From Haliclystus octoradiatus (taxonomy: Eukaryota; Cnidaria; Staurozoa; Stauromedusae; Haliclystidae), in NCBI GenBank assembly GCA_916610825.1, contig OU744448.1, forward strand, positions 23,663,032 through 23,727,031: 64,000 nt of DNA. The letters run 5' to 3'. The position numbers and the translations under genes are program-made. This document shows, piece after piece, positions 44,759 to 57,162 of this stretch. Every line of letters begins with the position of its first letter. Position 1 is the first letter of the stretch. The notes below the pieces were generated by a model. That model ran no database searches. It worked only from the letters and a program-made list of their open reading frames with translations, and had not been told where the DNA came from.

Positions 44759-46493
44759 AATATTAGATATTATTAGTATAAGAAGTCATACGGTTTCGAG
44801 CTCAATTCGTAATTACTTTGCACCGAGAGGGCTTTTCAAAAATTTTCAACATTTCACAAACCGTAGGGTGGGTGCAATTTGAAACTTTTTGAAAATGCCC
44901 GCTGTGCAATCCATTACGAAGTGAAAGAAAAACCAATTGATTTCCTTTCAATAGCATGCCTGAATGAATGTCAAAGGAATAAGTCAAGTTTTGTGAGAAG
45001 ACTCAGGAATATACACGTCATCAAATAAATTATTTATTTCGAACGCTGTAATCATTCACAAACTGAAAATAACTGGAACTATGAAACTACATTTAACCAT
45101 TAAAAATACCTTCATATAAAGTGATACAATGAACAATTAGAAACAAATTTACAAACTCTCCTTGCTTCTTACGTATTGAAGCATAAAGCCTCTCTAACAG
45201 TGCATTTAGTTCAGCCAGAGTTTTATCTTATATCACTCCTTGCAATCTTTTCTCATTACCCCAAGCCTTTAACACACTGAGCCATAACTTTGTACTTTTT
45301 TTGGTGTTGATATTTTTAGAATAGTTTTTCAATTGTTAAAAAGGTTTACCACAGATCTTTCTTCGTGGTTTGAGAACGAATTTCAATTTGACTTGAATCA
45401 GATTTAATTTTAAAACAAAACAGTTGGATCTTAATTTTGACTGCAGAAATACAATTGCACAAAATAGCAAGTTTACGCAAGGTAACTATTGCATACCTAC
45501 AGATATTGAGAACTACAACGAAACCAATACGTAATAAATACAATACAATATAGCTAAATTGTAAATTATTAACATAAATCTCATACGATACCCTGTATAT
45601 ACTGAGAGTTACTGGTTTGATCTTCAATAGAATTATTTTGTCTGAGGAGCGCGAACAAGCACGGAGCACAGAGTCGCGGTAAAACTTTACTAATCTTCAT
45701 TCCATTTATACATTTTTAAATCTATAACTATAAATGTGAATGCTTTTGCGTGTATGTGTTTGCGGTGATTTTTCGCGATATTTTCAGTCATTTCAAAGCC
45801 AAATGAATCTAATAACTCATCTTATCGCATGCGTACAGAGAATTCCACGCTAAAATTCGGTAACATAGAAGTGTAGAAGCATCGTATGCGGCAACTGATT
45901 GGACGTACGAAGTTTTTTCAGTAGTAAAATATGCATGCTATATGGAGAGTTACGGAAAGAAATTAAAAATTAAATTCGTCTGCTGCAAAATGGAAAGAAA
46001 TTAAAAAATTATAAAATTGCGTCACGTTGTGTGTTGCAGTTTGGTAGTGTTGACAGCTTCATCGAAGGACAAGGACGAGCTAAAAAATTGATATCAAAGT
46101 GCTTGTCAAGAAATAGTAGAATCATTAACAAATTCATGTGCATTTTCAAAACGAGATGTCAAAAAAAGTGAGGGAAATATTTTGTAGGATCTATCTGCCA
46201 ATCAAAATGCTTCGATCCAGCCACTACCGGAGTCAACAATTAATAAGATATTACTAACATCTGGCACATAGCCGAAATCTATGTATATTCTCTCCCATGA
46301 GTCAAATTTTAGCCATTCATGCTCTGGTTTAGCAGTCGAGGGACGAAAATCACAGCATATTTCAAAAGACTATACAGAGCAGTCTATGTAACGAGACATG
46401 GCTGCTCCCAAAGCACTTTTAGCGAGAAAACGTAGTGTGGAAATTATACCCTGATAGGTAGAATGGGCTTTTACAGTGATTGCCTGCGTCATG
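44759..46493. other. Intron stretch, nothing recognised
   Basis: AT-rich, with one 107-codon open frame on the minus strand (45346-45669) of unremarkable hydrophobic composition, not recognised and probably not coding. Confidence 0.5.
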
Positions 46494-46502
46494 ATTTAGG
46501 AA

Positions 46503-48062
46503 CAGGCCCGGATAGAGGGGGTCTCGTATGTCAATTGACAAACGTTCCTTTTCTCTCAATGACGTAATCATGACGTAATCTGGTTTTCTGCATTAATCAT
46601 GTCTATGAAGTAGGACCTTTTTAAATGAATGATCATTGCAAACGTCATCGCTCCCTATACTTATTCAATTGAAAAGCTTGCATCAATCAAATGATCTCAG
46701 TCCACTGTGATTGGGTAACGATCAGAGGCTTTAACAATTGACCTACTTTGATAACAATTGACATGATTTATGTTTGGCACCTGATTGGTTAAAGATAAAT
46801 TTTGATTCTCTTCGATAACAATTGACAAACTTTGTAACAATCGCGACATAGAAAATTTCAAACTGCAGATTGAGGCAAGTATTTGATTGGAAGAAAATCA
46901 AGCTTGTCCTTGCTTTACGCAATATGATTGGTTCTTAAACAATTGACAAGCTACTTCAATCTTGGGCATATTTGACAGAGAGATAATTTGAACAAGGGCA
47001 CATGATCGTTAAAGAAATTCAAAAACAACGAGCGGTAAAATTACTTGTTTTGACACACGGTCATTTTGTTGGAGTGCAGTCAGGAGCCATGACTGCTGTT
47101 TTGAACACTTACTCACTTATTATACAGTATATTCGAACATTTAAGCTATTATCTGAGCTTTGATACGTGGTGGAGGATTAACATAGAAGGACGTCAGACG
47201 GCGAACGTTATTTTATCTGCAGTTTTGGCCAAATCGTAAAATCGAATCAAGTTGTCATTTTCCCATATATGTGTCTTCGAGAATATGGAATTACCAATGG
47301 GACTGTTAACTTTGTGAAACAAAAATAATTGGTCTCGCTATTCATTTACATTATTGGTTTGCTTTACAAGTTTATCGCAGCTCAATGAATTGTTTACTAA
47401 GCTACACTTTTTTTTCTCTGGATGCCTAATTATGAACTGATATCCAGATTTAGCTAACTCAAAACTGGGTAAACATTAATTAAGAAAGAGATGTTGGCTT
47501 CTTTCCTAGATTATGAGCCTACTGTATCAATGCGAGATGAATATGATCACTGCTCAAATGATCTCATGTACGTTTGTTTTGTATTTGATTTACTGGATTG
47601 TGGAGAACCGTAGAACTGATTCCAGCGGCGATTAGCTACGATTAGTAGTCAAAGATCAGAAGGAACATCAGTGCTGTTTGTTGATGATGAATTTAACAAG
47701 CTAAATATACTATTTAATTTATATTTTATCACTATGCTTTTAAATTTGATTGAACAACGTACATAACATTTATTTACACTTTCGCCAAGATAGATTTCAG
47801 TTTTCACGCAGGCTAATATTGCCTTGATTTGGTAATTTAATGTAACGGTATCAAATTTAGAAATAGAAACAATAAAATATTCCCTTTTTATTAAACAAAA
47901 TAAATGATGAGGGGAGTTGCTGGTGCCGGGGGACTGTTAAATGACTATTTATTTCCTCTTCCAGGGCCATTGCAGCAGGGGGGGTTTCGTCTCCTAATAT
48001 GGGCGTGACGATATGATTATGTCATTTTGACAGGGGTATTCAAAATCCTGTATCCGGGCCTG
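46503..48062. mobile_element. Non-autonomous DNA transposon, 1.56 kb, 9-bp target duplication
   Basis: The ends are short inverted repeats: CAGGCCCGGATA on the left, TATCCGGGCCTG on the right. The 9-bp host sequence ATTTAGGAA is found on both sides (46494-46502 and 48063-48071). No transposase frame is present. In the left 450 bp the motif caattgac(a) occurs at least six times (about 46531, 46734, 46756, 46822, 46940), probably a subterminal binding site. The CAG-type end suggests hAT, whose duplications are 8 bp. A 9-bp duplication would suit Mutator-like elements. I leave the superfamily open. Confidence 0.8.
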
Positions 48063-48129
48063 ATTTAGGAATAAAAGCAAGAGAACCGAAATAGTATAAT
48101 TGATTGTGTTTATTGAGATTTTGGTTCAA

Positions 48130-50440
48130 ACGCGCGAAGGGCGTTTGGCTTTACTGGGACTAGTCCGATTCCAGGAAGTAATACGTCTTTTAAAAGATTT
48201 GGAGATTAATGTGGCACTTTGCATGTTGTATGTTTGACTTCAACAGACTCGAAAACGTCCTCTCCTGAAATAGTGCAAGAGATCGATAAGCGGTATAATA
48301 CATCAGTGGTAAGAATTTCATTTCCGGGCTAGTACTGAATGTTGGAAGCAAATGCCATTAACTTGACGGCCCAATGACATATATTCTGGCCGAGGCAGTT
48401 TTTGAAATTGATTGATCACCACCAAGCCAAGTAATTGAATGAAAGGCTTATGGTCTATAATTGGCATGAAATGGTAACCTAATAGCAATTGACGCAATCG
48501 CTCTACGCACCAAACACAATCGAGCGCCTCCCTTTCAGTAGCCGAATACTTCAGCTCAGCCGGGGTAAGGGATTTTCAGATAAAAGTTACTGGTTGACCA
48601 TTCTGCGTAAGAACACCTGCAATTCAATTATCTGACGCATCAGTAGTCAAGGTTGCTTCTTTAAGCAAATAACAAGGTTGAAAAATAGGTTGTCTTGCAA
48701 TTTCACTTTCAAAATTTTCAAAAGATCCAGCGCAATTATTGTTCCACTCTCTTTTTCAGGTTGGATTGCGGACGCGGATATATGGTATCCCAAAAACGAG
48801 ACCTTGGAGACGCGTTGAGAGGATTTTCCAATATTGATGTTAAGTCTGCCCGATTTAAAGCGTTCAATTACTGCATTGAGGTTTTTGTTGAAAGATTCCT
48901 CTGTTTTAGCAAAAAGGCATCCTGTTGATATGCAATTTGCCCTAAATGCCTGTAAGGGTACCTTCAATGACGTGTTGAAGAAGAGATGAGCTATTGCACA
49001 TACTCATTCGGAAATGCGTTACTCGATATAAGCCGTTATTAGTGTTATGATTGTTAAGTTTAGCCTGATTTCGTCGAGCTTCATCTGCCAGTAGGCGGAC
49101 CACAGACCGATTTTAACAAGGAAACAGGACACAGTGGCTTGCATTGGACGAGGCACAGGCTTAGCAGGAAAAAACACTGGCATAGCGCACCCTGTTTGTT
49201 TTTCAATGACGCTAAAACAACCGTAATGTAAGGGAGCGGCTTCGAATCATCATCATTTGCATAGTGAACCATCTGATTTTCAATATGAATAGACCCAACA
49301 TGCAATACTTCCTGTTTGATTCTACTACATAAAATTTTACTGCATGATTGTCATCATTATCTGTAACTATATTAAGCTTACAGCTACCAATTACTGATAA
49401 TTCATGGTCATCATAGCATTTCAGCTTACAGTTTCTGGGTGTAAGAGTAGGACAATCATCCCATACCATCCTGTAGAGAAAGGCACACAAGGTGCCGGTG
49501 TCTTTTTACATCTTCATTTTCAAGTTATAAATTGTAACTTTGTCAATGGATAACATTGAATTAACAACGTCATCAACACAGCATAATATGATTGCTACAT
49601 AATTAACATTCGCATTCGCACCACTGGTCACCGACACGTTATTGGTGCTAGAGGTGTCTTTCTTTTTTATAGCAACACTGTTCAAAGTTCCCATCTTTAT
49701 TGCAATAACTGCATCTTTTGTTGAATGCCGCACAAGTATATGGAGTTGACTGATACAAAAAAATGAAAGTCTGAAAGTTGAATTGCATTCTCGATTTTAT
49801 TGTTGTAGTGAGTAAGAATAAGTGAAAAATTTGAATTCACATTGGAAGCCATACATTCAAATGTATCACATTGAAACACAAGTTTTCAATATAGGTTATC
49901 ATCCAATAGACATTTAAATGCTTCAAGTAATATGTCTGAGAATTTTTCCTTCATAGACATAAAATACTATTCAAAAGTACTTTACTGAGATTTAATTATA
50001 TTTTTTGGAAATTTTTGAAAAAAAAATTTCCATTGACTTTGTGTGTTAATTTGTAGGGGCTTTGAGCGCCCATTCCTCATTAATTTGACTTTTTTATCCA
50101 TCAAAACAATAAAATGGAGATTGCAATTCAGCTTTCAAGCTTTCATATTTTCTTGGATCAGTCTAATGTGGAGGGTGTGTCTCATCACAATAGTGTGCAT
50201 TTTTATGCCCAAGTTTAAAGATCATTATTTGATTTAACAACATTAATGTTAATTTCTTTGTGTGTTGAGGCAAAGTTGCTCGTTGAGGGAATGTTTTTGT
50301 CGATTCGTATAGTCGAATACGTTCTAGTAAATCTTCAAATGACGTCGTAAGCAAGAGGCTTTAATAGTCTAGCAATTCTCCCGTAATTCTTCTTTCGTTA
50401 ACACAATTTATAAATGTTAACTTCTTCAGTTCTTCTAAAG
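48130..50440 (-). pseudogene. Degenerate antisense Ty3/gypsy-like element (gag to RNase H)
   Basis: On the minus strand, high to low: a gag segment (FEDLLERIRLYESTKT, about 50300); a zinc-knuckle-like Cys cluster (about 49690-49740); a protease C-terminal part (GSCKLNIVTDNDDNHAVKFYV, about 49300-49420); a reverse-transcriptase piece (CLFAKTEESFNKNLNAVI, then SFLGYHISA, 48760-48915); and RNase H-like sequence (about 48400-48650, with TTDAS and EREALDCVW). Every part is broken by stops and frameshifts. No LTR was recognised. It is much older than the gypsy element at 39574-44602 and not closely related to it. Confidence 0.65.
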
Positions 50441-51142
50441 GGTGAAATGCAATATCGCACATGTTTCTTTGATAATTGATACGTGAATAAACATATTCTA
50501 CTCATTCACCTCAATCAAAGTACATTCAGCGATGAGAAAACGTTATTTCAGCTCCAAATATCTACAAGCAGTAGCATATATATCCATAATTGGCTAAACC
50601 CTCTATTTTCTTTCGCGTCACTAACCTAGATAGTGCAATATAAGCCTATATGCACCACAAATTTCAATGGGCATATATGCTCCCGCACTTGTTTGAAATA
50701 TCCCCATCATTCCGCTTATCATAACGGCATTTAGCTATGAAGGCAGCAAACCATGCATTGGCTTTTTAAGCATCAGTTAGGATTAACACTCTACTTAACT
50801 CGCAGTACCAATTTGTCGTATGACAGTTAAGGTATGATACACGAAAACAGCGCGAAGCCAGATAGAATCTTATATTTTCATCTAAAATAGTCGATTATAT
50901 ATACTACACGAACGCTAGGCTAGTATGAAAAGGCTAATACATATTTGAGTAGTAGCTATGTAATACATCAAGAATAAATACCAACACATTATTACATTGT
51001 AAACAATAGTGTTGCATTGCACATTGTAAGTCAAAACAGGAAACATCAATACACATTGTTCACTCTTACTGAAGATAGCATAAAGCGTGAAACTCAGAGT
51101 AACAGAAGTGCATTGCCTTCATCCCGCCCTTATTGATTTTTA
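50441..51142. other. Intron stretch, nothing firm
   Basis: AT-rich, no gene or repeat with defined ends. Confidence 0.45.
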
Positions 51143-52286
51143 AATTGCACATGACAGGAAACAACTTTATCACTGGTGGGGTTGAAAGAGGTGATTTCCC
51201 CAACATCAATCACAATCACGGCTTTTGGTCAATTTAACTCTGCTGTTTCGTGATAGATTAATCAACTTGTTAACATTGTTTCGAGCTGTTTTGATACCCG
51301 TAACTTCGATCAAAGTTCACAGTACACAGAAGATACTTTCTTCATTCCATTTAAGGGCTAGGTAATGCAGAACATACGTGAATATTGCCTTAATTCGAAA
51401 TAAAAGAGTAACAACAGTTGCAAAGGCGAAGTTGATATTTCTCAGTCACCCCCTTTATCACAGATTCGAGTAGCTGAAGCTAAATGAGGAAGAATGGTGA
51501 CAATTATTTCTTAGTTTGGACCCGTTTGAAAGCAGAGATATTTAGTGTTGAGTATACCCTACTTTCGATCAGTCACTTTTCCCAAAGTCGGAACGATAGT
51601 AAGAATGAAAAGAGGGCTGGCGATAGGAAAAAGGACACTTGAAAACTTTAAAAAATCGTATCTCCATTCACGCGAAATTAAAAGTTTCTAGCGTCCAATT
51701 CATCTATGCCTACACCTTTGGGACACCATTTCTGCTTGAAACGAGTTCATTTTTTCCGAAAAACACATGAGATACAAGGACACTTAGTAGTTGAAATAGC
51801 GTTTTTCTGTAGAAAAAGGCTGAAACACCTGTCACAAATTTAGGTGATGTGTACCTAAATCAGCAAATCAAAATTTTTGACAGAAAAAAGTAAGTCCAGC
51901 AACTAAAAACCTTTGTATTTCATGTATTTCTTAATTAATTATATTTAGTTCAAGCAGAAATGGTGTCCAACAGGTTTGGGCATAGCTGACTTGAATGCCG
52001 GACAGGTTCGGGCTTGCACGTTAGAAACTTTTGATTTTGAGCGAAAGGAGATACGATTTTCTATAACTCTGACTTATAATTCACCTTTTTCTGTAGTGAG
52101 CCCTCTTGTCATTCCGACTATCTTTCCGAGTTTGGAAAGCAGTAATATGATCTTAAATAGGGTAGATTCAACATTAAAGATATCCGCTTATATGCGTTCA
52201 ATCTAAGAAGTTATTGTCACCATTCTCCATCATTAAGCTTCAGCTACCCAAATCTGTATTACAAATTTTTCATGTCATGTGCACTT
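51143..52286. mobile_element. Foldback element, copy 4 (longest), containing a nested insertion
   Basis: Inverted termini aattgcacatgaca and tgtcatgtgcactt are flanked by TA. Both arms are present nearly in full and pair with each other towards a palindromic centre at about 51844-51864 (tttaggtgatgtgtacctaaa). Paired blocks include gattcgagtagctgaagct against agcttcagctacccaaatc, and cgtatctcc against ggagatacg. A 279-bp insertion sits near the left end (51174-51452). No coding content. The plus-strand open frame at 51976-52206 is an accident of the arm sequence. Confidence 0.8.
51174..51452. mobile_element. Small insertion nested in the foldback element
   Basis: The sequence ctttatcac occurs at 51165-51173 and again at 51453-51461, exactly flanking a 279-bp segment absent from the other foldback copies. 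This is an 8- or 9-bp target duplication. The ends (tggtggggttga and tcagtcacccc) show only weak inverted similarity. Confidence 0.6.
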
Positions 52287-52392
52287 TAATAGCTATTTAT
52301 ACAAACGTTAAGTAAGTTTTCAAAAATCAAATTAACCACACCCGTATATAAACAAAAAATTGGGAAATCACATATAAGTAATGATCACTTAC

Positions 52393-52496
52393 CCTTTGAA
52401 CATGAATTTCCTCTAGGTACCCAACCGGAGCAACATGAAAAGCTTTTTTTATACTGAGATTGAAGGATTTTCTTGTAATAAGTAAACTTCCTTCGC
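52393..52496 (-). CDS. EMI domain, second-half exon
   Basis: 104-bp exon with acceptor (gttttcaag) above 52496 and donor (gtaagt) below 52393, entering in phase 2 and leaving in phase 1. In the frame required by the downstream EGF exon it reads RRKFTYYKKILQSQYKK, then SFSCCSGWVPRGNSCSK. The Tyr-rich strand followed by C-C-x-G-W and a last Cys is the signature of the C-terminal half of an EMI domain, a module of multimerising extracellular proteins that is normally near the N-terminus. A 78-codon open frame also covers this place but in a different frame that has no EMI pattern. The N-terminal half and the signal peptide must be on an exon further upstream that I did not find. Confidence 0.8.
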
Positions 52497-53344
52497 CTTG
52501 AAAACAAAGTAAAAACATACTTTGAATGAATGAACGAATGGACTTATTTGCGCATGACACCATCGTAAATGGAGACTACATGCAGAATAAATTAACAATA
52601 ACAAACATCTTAAATTAAAACGTTTTACGTAATTAAGAATTTGGTAAGATATTCTTTTTGGCTGCCTGACTTATAGACCCAACTGTGGTTCTATTCTAGT
52701 TCCTGTTGATGCTTTCATCGGCGAAATGGCGACGGACATCCTTCTGTGTGCTCTGGTATGAAGAGGAAGTGGAGCCATAAATCCGAACGTGCATGCTGTT
52801 TTTAAATATTCGTTTCGTCATTAAATACCATTCCATTTTTTTATTCCGTCGTTATCTGCGAAGCTATTTCGTGCGGAATCGGGATCAGTATCAGTAAGAG
52901 GATCATTACTGATCATACACTCTTCACTCATGGCTATTTGATGACTGTTGTATAAAAATGTTTGCAATTCTGAAAGTGACAGCTATATATGGATGACATA
53001 CCTCGTTCCGTAGCATCTATGAGTACAGAAACCCCAAACTTCCCTACAGCATGTGTTGAATTTTTCATAAGCATATCTTTCAGTTTTTATTACTTGATAC
53101 ACGTTGAAAGAGATATCTTTACTGCAGACATTAGCCCTGTAATTGTAATAATACCGTTAGATAGTAAACGATATCAGATGATTGTGATAAAATCTAGGAT
53201 CGTGTAAGGTTCCTCTCTCTTTCAAGTTATTTTCAACTTATGACATAACGGGATTTGTATTCTCCAATACCCATACGACACTGCTATATACTACCAACAT
53301 GCAGACATCGACATTCATGTCAAATTTATTGAATTGAGAACTAC
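52497..53344. other. Upstream intron/flank, nothing firm
   Basis: No exon that would complete the EMI domain could be recognised on the minus strand. Plus-strand open frames here are unremarkable. Confidence 0.4.
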
Positions 53345-54145
53345 AGCTTACATACGACTGTTTGCAATCAATATGGTTACTATCAATGAAACCAAAACGC
53401 ATTGCATTTCATTTGGTTCAGCTAAGTGTAAATGGTCATATATTAAACTTTGAAAACAGCATAAAGGTACTTGGAGTAATTTTTGATAATCAGCTTTCAA
53501 TGAAGGACTTTATAGCTGCCACATGCCGAAAAGTAAATAGCACATCATCCGCGTTATCAAAACTGAGGCATTTTATACCTCCAAAATCGATGGTAAGACT
53601 GATTAAATCCTTAATCTTACCACATACATATTCGATAATGTGCCACATTAACTACCACGATAGATAAGCATCTCCACAATCACCTAGAAAAATGCCTGGA
53701 AGCATCTGTTAAGCAAACTCTCGGCAATGTTATCTATGGGAAAGAACTGGAGTCAGTTGGTATATACATTTCGACCTTATCCACCATCAATCATTGACAT
53801 TCCTAATGTTGATGTCCCATGACGATTGCTCAAAACTACTAACTAGATATTTACAATCGTTATATACCATCGTGGAAGGAAGGACACGATCAGCAACAAC
53901 TAGAAGCTTCAAAGTAAAAGCATTTAAAAAGAAAATGGGGAAGCGCTCAATCACTCGCGTCGGAGTAATGTTTAACGAATTATTAAAAGCTAGCGATAAT
54001 GGCATCACTAATTATCTAGAACTTCAGAAACTCATTAAGGGAAAATGACCTTCCTAGCTTAGCTGAAAAGTACGTGTTCTGACGTGTTTACTCTTTATCT
54101 GTAACATAAACAAATAATAATAAAATTTAAAAAAAAAAGGAAAAA
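53345..54145 (+). mobile_element. 5'-truncated LINE fragment
   Basis: The plus strand encodes the C-terminal part of a non-LTR reverse transcriptase (SIKVLGVIFDNQLSMKDFI, LRHFIPPKSMVRLIKSLILP) with frameshifts after 53640 and a last open piece at 53794-54048 (NELLKASDNGITNYLELQKL). It ends in an A-rich tail (about 54105-54140). It resembles LINE B at 32675-33358 in this region. Confidence 0.75.
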
Positions 54146-54630
54146 AACATCTTACTATACATCTTCTATATAAACGTCGATGTATGTCTGTCTGTATTAG
54201 TAGTATTAGAGGTTCACGCTTCTCCAGGTAAACGTATCAAAACCAAACTCTCTGTGGGGATCATATAATTATTTGTCAAAACATAGGCTATTTTTCGTGT
54301 CCGTATTTTTATGTTCCTTTAATTGACGGCCCGAAACGTATTTATTTCGTAGAATTTTCTCTTGCGGCTCAATAGAAAGATTGAAATTACTCTCATGTTC
54401 GTCACGCTTCGTATTTCACACCCGACTGACATTCAATTCTATTGTTTATTTATCAATTCGGCTATTTCCTCTCATGCAGTTATCTTTGAATACAATGATT
54501 TGTTTATGATTGTATTTGTAGTAGATTATACTAAATACAATATAATAGAGAATAAAATTCAAAATGATTTTTTTATTCGAAAATTTATTAATTCAATGTT
54601 TTGATATCTTAATTCAAAGTTTATCACCCA
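54146..54630. other. Flank, nothing recognised
   Basis: AT-rich, no recognised feature. Confidence 0.4.
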
Positions 54631-54636
54631 GTACAG

Positions 54637-54806
54637 TCGCTCTGTTTTGGTTACTTCGTTTCGTAATTCAGAACGTTCGTCGCTCTGTTTTTCTACATCG
54701 TTTTGTAATTCAGAAGTTTTGTCGCTCTGTTTTGTCTACATCGTTTTGTAATTCAGAACGTTCGTAGCTCTGGTTTGTTTACATCGTTTTGTGATTCAAA
54801 ACCTAT
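54637..54806. repeat. Tandem repeat, about 43-bp unit, four copies
   Basis: Copies start with cgctctgttttg and contain acatcgttttgtaattcagaa. The last copy is diverged (agctctggtttg...gattcaaaacc). Confidence 0.85.
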
Positions 54807-55169
54807 TTTAAACTAACGTTTGAATCAAATCATTAGCCATGCAACTTGACACCTACATAATATACTCATTATCTATGACTATGTCTTGCCTCCTGATCTT
54901 ATGTTTCATTTGTTTGGATGGGAAACAATCGGAAAAATCCGATTAATCGATTGATTGTTATGACTGATCGGCAGCAAACTAATCAGCATCGAAAATCGGT
55001 AAATTTCATCATCGTCTCACCCCTAAAACAGATGTCTGCAATTATATAATAGACTGTTATACATTTTACTGGAGATATTAAATAAAAGTTATGAAACATA
55101 GCTTCCAGCTGTGTTTTTTAACTTTCTTTCAATAATTCAATGTAATTCAATGTACAATGTAAGAAATTG

Positions 55170-55250
55170 ACTTTGTCAATCAATTCTCAAATATTTATTT
55201 ACTGTATAAAATTTTCAACAATGAGAATGCCCAGAATAAATGATGATGAT
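55170..55250 (+). repeat. Possible LINE 3' end
   Basis: The segment ends in gaataaatgatgatgat, like the tail of LINE B at 33358, and may be a severely truncated copy. Confidence 0.3.
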
Positions 55251-57160
55251 AAAAATGCGTGTGCAGTGCGGTATGTACTTTATTCGCTAATACTATACCA
55301 TATTTATTCGTGACGCGGTATTGGCGGATATTTTGAGCGTGAATTCGTGAAAGGGTATTTTAATCGCGTTATTACGTGAATGAAAGTTTCTGCGTTATAC
55401 CAAATATAAAGCTATTTAAAAAGCTTTTGAGGATTTTTGAGTTATAGCGTAGAGTTTTTCACAAATTGTGACATCACATTTTGAAAAAATTTCCCGGAGG
55501 TGCACCCCTGCACCCCATTTGCTTGGACAATAACTTATTTTGCATACTTGCGATCATTTAAACCTTTAATTTCTGTAAAACACATTTCTTTCGGCCGTAC
55601 TAATTTCGCCACTGCAGCTCGAACATGCTTCAAATACGAATGGTCTAAATTAATCGTCATCAAGGGCTGTTGGCTGAATACTTGAGAATTGAAATTTTTA
55701 CTGCGTTATGCGTGAAATTGCGAAAATTTTACGTGCGTGTTTGCGTTATTGCCAGGGTATATAGGGGAGTTTCTATACAGTAAGATAAAAATTATTTATT
55801 TTACAGGATAGATATTTGAAGAACGATTTGATTTAACTAAATTATTGATTATGTTATTCAGCTATTTATGCAATTCAGAGAAAATTAGCAATTATATTGC
55901 TATTCATAAACCAACATAAATATTTTAAGGATATTTTAGATATTTCAGCAATTCATCAGATCTTATATATGACCGTCAGCGGTATTAGTATAATGAGCGT
56001 AGTCATATTCAATTTGTTTAAAAGTGGTCTATAAATGACTACATGGCCATGGCCTGAGTGATGCATGCATCGGAAAAGAAATTCAAATCTTAGTCAAACT
56101 TCTTCAAATCAGACCAATAAAAATTTGACATGTGTGGTTCACAATCCTTGGTGCTGTTAAGCTTATGGAACACTTTAAAGCCATATTTAGATGGAAATTT
56201 TGGAAAAAGTACTTTTATATTATCTATGTTATCTTCTTAATTTTGTTATTAAAAAGAATAATATAATCTCTATATAAATACTTCAGCTTTTATTCAAACA
56301 ATGATAGTTTCATGGTTCATGTCAACATGCAAATTAATTGTCAAGGCTACTATATCAATCACAATTCGAAGTACAAGTGCATTATTTTCAACTTCTAGCA
56401 ATTAAATGTTCTGTTTTTTTATATTTAAATTTCACCCAGCGGAGCGGGTACACTTCACTGGTGTAAATATATATATATACTAGCAATGAGTGTGGTCCAT
56501 AATGGACCTTGTATAACTTTCAGATCAATTATAATTAAACAATTTAATAAGCTGACTATCGCTGTATAATACGGAGTATGAACTCTGGAGGAGAACATGA
56601 GACACAATACGCATTGAAACGATGTAGCATTAATCAATACATCTTAATCATTCCTTTAATAAAAACTTAATTTATTTCATATCAATTGAGTCGACTGAAA
56701 TGTATAATTTAACGTAGCTATCTCTACATAGAAAAACTTTATTTTATGTGCTGAAAGGAAGCCAGAACACATTAATTATTATAAATTACAAATACTCAGT
56801 CAAATTTCGAAATCTGAAACTATCCATAAAAATCACTTCAAATCCGATCCGATCCGAAGACCTAAAATATTAAGCCGAATCTGACCCGATACGATCGGAT
56901 CGCGTTCGGTTCGGATTCATAAATCTTTATTGCAATATATACAACACTAATGTGATGTTCACAAAATAACGCCGTCAAAGTGTGGCCGGTTAAACTCGTG
57001 GCATTGCATGAAATATATTCAATATTAAATTAATTTAGCTTCAACAAGACACATGGTCCACTGATTTCTGTTATTAACATGATCAATAGATATCTTTTGT
57101 TAATTCACAATGATTTACTGCTTCATATTAAAAACAACAAGAAAAATCGTTGATAAAAAG
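55251..57160. other. Flank, nothing recognised
   Basis: AT-rich non-coding DNA with small open frames of no recognisable content. Confidence 0.45.
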
Positions 57161-57162
57161 TT

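Noticed and set aside
45346..45669. 107-codon minus-strand frame
   Set aside because: It has hydrophobic and basic mixed composition, no splice context, no homology recognised, and lies in a transposon-rich intron.
50590..50700. A minus-strand stretch vaguely like the end of a PIF1/Helitron helicase
   Set aside because: The similarity is only a few residues long and broken by a stop. It is not enough to claim a Helitron.
52327..52563. 78-codon minus-strand frame starting MVSCANKS
   Set aside because: It is in a different frame from the EMI reading over the same bases. The EMI frame fits the splice phase and the domain signature.
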